Below are positions 31,203-34,804 of a stretch of 34,804 nt of DNA, in pieces. The notes beneath the pieces were generated by a model, which had not been told where the DNA came from, searched no databases, and worked only from the letters and a program-made list of their open reading frames with translations. The translations under genes and the position numbers were made by a program. Positions within the stretch are counted from its first letter, which is position 1; each line of letters starts with the position of its first letter. Location: NCBI GenBank assembly GCA_023150895.1, contig JAKLJY010000089.1:1-34804 (forward strand). Reading direction: 5' to 3'. This DNA comes from Myxococcota bacterium. Its GTDB lineage: Bacteria; Myxococcota_A; Bradymonadia; UBA7976; UBA1532.

Positions 31203-31260
31203 CCCGCGAGACGGGACGACCACGTCCTGGACGCTGGAACGCTGGGGGGAATCTCGCCCG

Positions 31261-32982
31261 ATGGCCCGTGGAAGAAACGCTCTGGGACTCGACATCGGCT
31301 CCAGCTCCATCAAGCTGGTCCAGCTGAAGGAGTCGAAGAAGGGCATCTCGCTCGCCAGCTTCTCGATGGCGCCGCTGCCCTCCGAGGCCATCGTCGACGG
31401 CGCCCTGATGAACTCGACGGCCGTCGTCGACACCATCCAGGGGATGATCTCCAACCAGAAGCTGAAGAATCGCCAGGTGGCGATCTCCATCAGCGGCCAC
31501 TCGGTGATCATCAAGAAGATCAGCCTGCCCGCCATGACCCCCGAAGAGCTCGACGAGAGCATCAAGTGGGAGGCCGAGCAGTACATCCCCTTCGACGTCA
31601 ACGACGTCTACATCGACTACCAGATCCTGCAGACGCGCCCCGAGCAGGGGCAGATGGACGTCCTCCTCGTCGCGGCCAAGAAGGAGATCGTCGACGAATA
31701 CGCGGGCGTCGTGCGCGAGGCCGGACTCGACCCCATCTGCGTCGGCATCGACTGCCTCACGATTCAGCAGTGCTTCGAACTCAACTACGGCTACCCGCCC
31801 GGTGAGACCGTCGTCCTGATCGACGTCGGCGCCAGCACCATCAACATCAACGTCGTCGCGAACGGCATCACCACGTTCACGCGCGACATCGCGATGGGTG
31901 GCAACCAGTTCACCGAAGAGATCCAGAAGCAGCTCAACGTCTCGTACGACGAGGCCGAGGCGTACAAGCTCGGCGGTGAGCGCGGCGTCGACGCCGACAG
32001 CGTCGTGCCGCAAGAGGTCGAGCGGGTCATGGGGACGGTCAGCGACTCCATGGCCAGCGAGATTCACCGCTCGCTCGACTTCTACATGGCGACGTCGTCC
32101 GAGGGGCGCATCTCGCGCATCTACCTCTCGGGTGGCACCGCCAAGGTGCCGGCGCTCGCCCGCACCCTGGAGAACCGCATCGGCGTCGCCTGCGAGCTCG
32201 TCGATCCCTTCCGCGGCATCCAGATCGACCCCAAGCTCTTCAACCTCGACTACGTCAACGCGGTGCGCCCCCTCGCCGCCGTGGCGGTCGGCCTCGGCCT
32301 GCGCAAGACGGGCGATTTCCGCATCAACCTGCTGCCGCTTCGGGCCGCGAAGAAGCGCGAGAGTGGCAAGCAGTTCCTCCTGCTCGCCGCCGTCTTCCTC
32401 GTCGCCGAAGCCGGGGCGCTCTTCTACTGGCAGAGCACGAAGGAAGACGAGCTCGCCGGCGTCCAGGGCACCAACGCGAAGATCCAGGCCCAGGTCGCCG
32501 AGGCGAAGGCCAAGAGCGCCACGGTCGCCAAGATCGAGGCGGAGAAAGCCGAACTCGAGAAGCAGAAGACGGTGCTCGACAGCCTCATCGAAGGCCAGGC
32601 GGGCCCGGTCAAGATGCTCGACGAGCTCTCGCTCATGCTGACGCCCGTCACCGACCCCATCCAGAAGCTCGCCCAGGAGAAGCGCAAGTGGAACCCCGAT
32701 TGGGACCCCAAGCGCCTCTGGATCGAGAGCTTCCGGGAAGAGAAGCGCAGGCTGAAGATCAACGGCTTCGCCCGCACCAACGACGACCTCGCCGAGTTCC
32801 TGCACCGCCTGAACACGTCGAAGCACTTCGTGAACGTGCGGCTGAACGTCTCCGAGTCGGTCGAATCCAGCGAGCTCGATGGCCTGAAGCTGGTGCGCTT
32901 CGACCTCGACGCGGTGGGCATCTACGGACCCGCCGACGTTCAGCGTCTGAGCCGCAAAGAGATCGGCGAGCAGGCCAAGTGA
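31261..32982 (+). CDS. pilM-pilN: PilM-PilN fusion, type IV pilus alignment subcomplex
   Basis: A 573-residue protein combining two pilus proteins. Residues 1-352 are PilM, a cytoplasmic actin-like ATPase with LGLDIGSSSIKLVQL (phosphate 1), GHSVIIKKISLPAM, WEAEQYIPFDV, VVLIDVGASTININV (phosphate 2) and IYLSGGTAKVPAL (adenosine). From residue 353 the chain reads FRINLLPLR, the exact N-terminal signature of PilN, followed by one membrane helix (about 371-390), a periplasmic coiled coil (about 393-445) and a PilN ferredoxin-like domain to the end. No stop or start codon lies at the junction. Normally PilM binds the INLLP peptide of a separate PilN; here they are covalently joined. The start at 31261 matches Myxococcus PilM. 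pilO follows after 15 bp. Confidence 0.93.
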   Translation: MARGRNALGLDIGSSSIKLVQLKESKKGISLASFSMAPLPSEAIVDGALMNSTAVVDTIQGMISNQKLKNRQVAISISGHSVIIKKISLPAMTPEELDESIKWEAEQYIPFDVNDVYIDYQILQTRPEQGQMDVLLVAAKKEIVDEYAGVVREAGLDPICVGIDCLTIQQCFELNYGYPPGETVVLIDVGASTININVVANGITTFTRDIAMGGNQFTEEIQKQLNVSYDEAEAYKLGGERGVDADSVVPQEVERVMGTVSDSMASEIHRSLDFYMATSSEGRISRIYLSGGTAKVPALARTLENRIGVACELVDPFRGIQIDPKLFNLDYVNAVRPLAAVAVGLGLRKTGDFRINLLPLRAAKKRESGKQFLLLAAVFLVAEAGALFYWQSTKEDELAGVQGTNAKIQAQVAEAKAKSATVAKIEAEKAELEKQKTVLDSLIEGQAGPVKMLDELSLMLTPVTDPIQKLAQEKRKWNPDWDPKRLWIESFREEKRRLKINGFARTNDDLAEFLHRLNTSKHFVNVRLNVSESVESSELDGLKLVRFDLDAVGIYGPADVQRLSRKEIGEQAK

Positions 32983-32997
32983 GGCGAGAGCGGTCCC

Positions 32998-33600
32998 ATG
33001 GGTGAACTCCTCGAGAAATTCTCCGGCATTCCGGCCGCGCAGAAGTTCCTCATTCTGCTGCTGGTCATGGGCCTCGTGGGCGGTGCCTGGTACTCGCTCT
33101 CGATCATGGACCTCGACGAACAGCTCGAGAGCGCGCGCCGCGACACGCAGAAGCTGAACAACGACCTCACGGCGGAGAACGCGAAGGTCGCCAACCTGCG
33201 CAAGTTCGAAGAAGAGGTCGAGACGCTGAAGAAACAGCGCGAGGAGATGACCGACAAGCTCCCCGCCGACGAGGAAATCGCGTCGCTCCTCCAGAAGATC
33301 CACAGCCAGGGCAAGATTGTCGGGCTCGAGATCAACCGCTTCGAGCGCGACGCGCCGAAGGTCGCCGAGCTCTTCGTGCGCATCCCGGTGAAGATGACCC
33401 TCTCCGGGACGTTTCATCAGATCGCGACGTTCTTCTACTACGTGGGCAAGCTGACGCGGATTGTGAACGTCGAGGACATCAACCTGACCATCGACCGCAA
33501 AGATCCGAAGGCGGCGGCCAGTCTCCAGGCGACCTGCACGGCGACGACGTTCATGTACCGGCCGGCCGGGCTGCCCGTGCCCGGGGGGGCAAAGCCTTGA
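32998..33600 (+). CDS. pilO: Type IV pilus inner-membrane protein PilO
   Basis: A 200-residue protein of the normal size. It has a short cytoplasmic N-terminus, one membrane helix at about 17-37 (FLILLLVMGLVGGAWYSL), a coiled coil at about 40-85 (KLNNDLTAENAKVANLRKFEEE) and a ferredoxin-like periplasmic domain with LEINRFERD and FHQIATFFYYVGKLTRIVNVEDI, a hallmark block of PilO. It pairs with PilN in the inner membrane and bridges to PilP. The TGA stop overlaps the pilP ATG by one base (TGATG). Confidence 0.95.
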   Translation: MGELLEKFSGIPAAQKFLILLLVMGLVGGAWYSLSIMDLDEQLESARRDTQKLNNDLTAENAKVANLRKFEEEVETLKKQREEMTDKLPADEEIASLLQKIHSQGKIVGLEINRFERDAPKVAELFVRIPVKMTLSGTFHQIATFFYYVGKLTRIVNVEDINLTIDRKDPKAAASLQATCTATTFMYRPAGLPVPGGAKP

Positions 33601-34214
33601 TGCGCCACCGACCCATGCCCGTCCGCGGCGCCGGTGTCGGCGTAGCACTTCTGTTCGCGGTGCTGTCCGTCGCGGGCTGCGAGGACGAGCCCGTGAACAC
33701 CGTGCGCGGGGGCGGTCGTGCCGCGGCCCCGGCGGCCCCGGCCAAACCCGCCGGCGGGCCGGCCAACGAGTTCGCCGCGCTCGACGTGCCCGAGAAGCTC
33801 AAGCTCATCGACTGGAACGCCAAGGACGACCTCGACCGCGACCTGCGGGACACGCGGGATCCTTTCCAGCTCTACATGGACGACATCCGCCCGCGCAGCG
33901 ACGCCAACGCCGCCGCCGCCGCGGAGAACCCCTGTACCGGCCCGCTCTGCGGCGAAGAAGCCGCCAGCTTCCGCCTCGTCGCGATCATCACCGGGACGGC
34001 GGTCCACAAGGCGATGCTGATCGACAGCCGTGACACGGGCCACATGGTCCGCGCCGGCGACGTCGTCGGCCGGTCTCCCTACCGAATCACCCGCATCACG
34101 CGGAACGAAGTGGTCATGAAGCCGCTTCAGCCCGCGCTCGCCGGACAACCGGCGGCGCAGGAAATCGTGAAGCGACTCGTGAGCCAAGAAGAGCTGCAGG
34201 AGCTCATCCCTTGA
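33600..34214 (+). CDS. pilP: Type IV pilus lipoprotein PilP
   Basis: A 204-residue inner-membrane lipoprotein. The signal peptide ends in lipobox VAGC followed by Glu-Asp-Glu. An Ala/Pro/Gly linker (about 38-58) and a flexible region follow, then the typical TRDPFQLYMDD block before the beta-sandwich domain (FRLVAIITGTAVHKAMLIDS, YRITRITRNEVVMK). PilP links PilN/PilO to the PilQ secretin. A TTG one codon upstream is in frame, but the ATG at 33600 in the TGATG overlap is the simpler start. A G-rich run 9-15 bases before it may serve as ribosome site. Confidence 0.95.
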   Translation: MRHRPMPVRGAGVGVALLFAVLSVAGCEDEPVNTVRGGGRAAAPAAPAKPAGGPANEFAALDVPEKLKLIDWNAKDDLDRDLRDTRDPFQLYMDDIRPRSDANAAAAAENPCTGPLCGEEAASFRLVAIITGTAVHKAMLIDSRDTGHMVRAGDVVGRSPYRITRITRNEVVMKPLQPALAGQPAAQEIVKRLVSQEELQELIP

Positions 34215-34804
34215 AGAAGACGCTGACCACCATGCCCCGTTCGACGCCCGCTGGTCTCGGGAAGCGGCTCGCCCTCGCGGCCCTCCTCGCGGCCATGACG
34301 CCGCTGCCGGCGGCGGCCGGCGAACCCGCCGCCACCAACCGGCTGAGTCAGCTCGCCGTCCGCGAGACGGACGCCGCCACCGAGATCGTCGTCAGCGGCA
34401 CCGGGGCCCCGACCTTCACGGTCTTCAAGCTGAGCGATCCCATCCGCCTCTTCATCGACGTGTCCAACGCCGACACGACCTCCATCGATGGGCCGGTCGA
34501 GATCGACAACGGCGTCGTCGGTGAGGTCACTGCGCTGCAGTTCAACGACAGTCAGGCCCAGGTCGGGCGCATCGTCGTCGGACTCGAGGTCGATGCGCTC
34601 TACAAGGTGCAGGCCCAGGGCAACCAGCTCGTCGTCACGGTGGACGCCTCGCAGCGCAAGCGCAAGGCCGTGCCCTTGGCCGCGGCGCCCGATCCCGCCG
34701 CCGCCGGGCGACTCGCCGCGCTCGAGTCCCGCGCCGCCGAGGCCGAGCGCCGCGCGCGCGAAGCCGAAGGCCGTTCCCAGGCGCTCGCCGCCGAGGCCCG
34801 CGCC
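34211..34804 (+). CDS. pilQ: Type IV pilus secretin PilQ, N-terminal part (runs off the window)
   Basis: 198 codons are present. A signal peptide (KKTLTT... LALAALLAAMTPLPAAAG) is followed by an AMIN domain at about 45-155 (LSQLAVRETDAATEIVVSG, FTVFKLSDPIRLFIDVSNAD), which binds peptidoglycan in secretins. Then comes an Ala/Glu/Arg-rich helical stretch (ESRAAEAERRAREAEGRSQ) that continues past the window end. The start is taken as TTG at 34211 because AGGAG (34198-34202) lies eight bases before it and it overlaps the pilP stop as TTGA; ATG at 34232 in frame would leave the signal peptide with fewer charged residues and a poorer ribosome site. The secretin ring itself is outside the window. 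Confidence 0.93.
   Translation, partial: MKKTLTTMPRSTPAGLGKRLALAALLAAMTPLPAAAGEPAATNRLSQLAVRETDAATEIVVSGTGAPTFTVFKLSDPIRLFIDVSNADTTSIDGPVEIDNGVVGEVTALQFNDSQAQVGRIVVGLEVDALYKVQAQGNQLVVTVDASQRKRKAVPLAAAPDPAAAGRLAALESRAAEAERRAREAEGRSQALAAEARA

Noticed and set aside
31195..31260. ATG at 31195 as the start of pilM
   Set aside because: It overlaps the likely -10 element, and the extra residues have no match in PilM; the ATG at 31261 begins exactly where Myxococcus PilM begins.

Overview
The window is high-GC DNA with densely packed genes, many GTG and TTG starts and frequent 4-nt start/stop overlaps. Four traits point to a Myxococcota or other delta-type (diderm, predatory or gliding) bacterium: MopE-type Cys/Asp metal-binding repeats, OmpA with thrombospondin type 3 repeats, a pilM-N-O-P-Q cluster closely resembling that of Myxococcus, and Asp/Pro- or Gly-rich lipoprotein linkers. 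I see no phage, insertion sequence, CRISPR, tRNA or rRNA, and no gene-free stretch over 300 bases.

Layout. (1) 1-2746: the start of a lipoprotein gene, mog (molybdopterin adenylyltransferase), a divergent membrane metallophosphoesterase, and tam-like methyltransferase. (2) 2951-7717: a 1588-residue lipoprotein with eight MopE motifs, a uromodulin/GP2-type D8C (D10C) module, two SRCR domains and a DUF4215-like repeat, an architecture that looks animal-like. (3) 7749-9793: a PilZ-domain protein, an RNase Z-type metallo-beta-lactamase-fold hydrolase and an AHSA1/SRPBCC protein. (4) 9812-21651, all minus strand: a cell-envelope block, read from high to low coordinates, of an Ig-like lipoprotein, murI, a conserved unknown, ftsE, ftsX, envC, a YibQ-type deacetylase, a tandem-FHA/TPR membrane protein and OmpA. 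The run from the unknown gene to the deacetylase is linked by GTGA overlaps and is very probably one translationally coupled operon controlling septal peptidoglycan hydrolysis. (5) 21804-29117, plus strand: a FadL-family outer-membrane protein, mfd, a parvulin lipoprotein with a collagen-like tail and surA, again linked by 4-nt overlaps. (6) 29098-29685: a small HEXXH protein on the minus strand. (7) 29775-34804: an NtrC-type sigma-54 activator followed by the type IV pilus alignment/secretin genes pilM-pilN (fused into one protein), pilO, pilP and the start of pilQ.

How they fit together. Almost everything concerns the envelope: the FtsEX-EnvC system activates amidases at division, MurI supplies D-glutamate, SurA and its lipoprotein relative fold outer-membrane proteins such as the FadL-like barrel, OmpA and the PilQ secretin, and PilMN-O-P link the cytoplasmic pilus machinery to PilQ. 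The two most unusual items are the PilM-PilN fusion and the D8C/SRCR/MopE lipoprotein.
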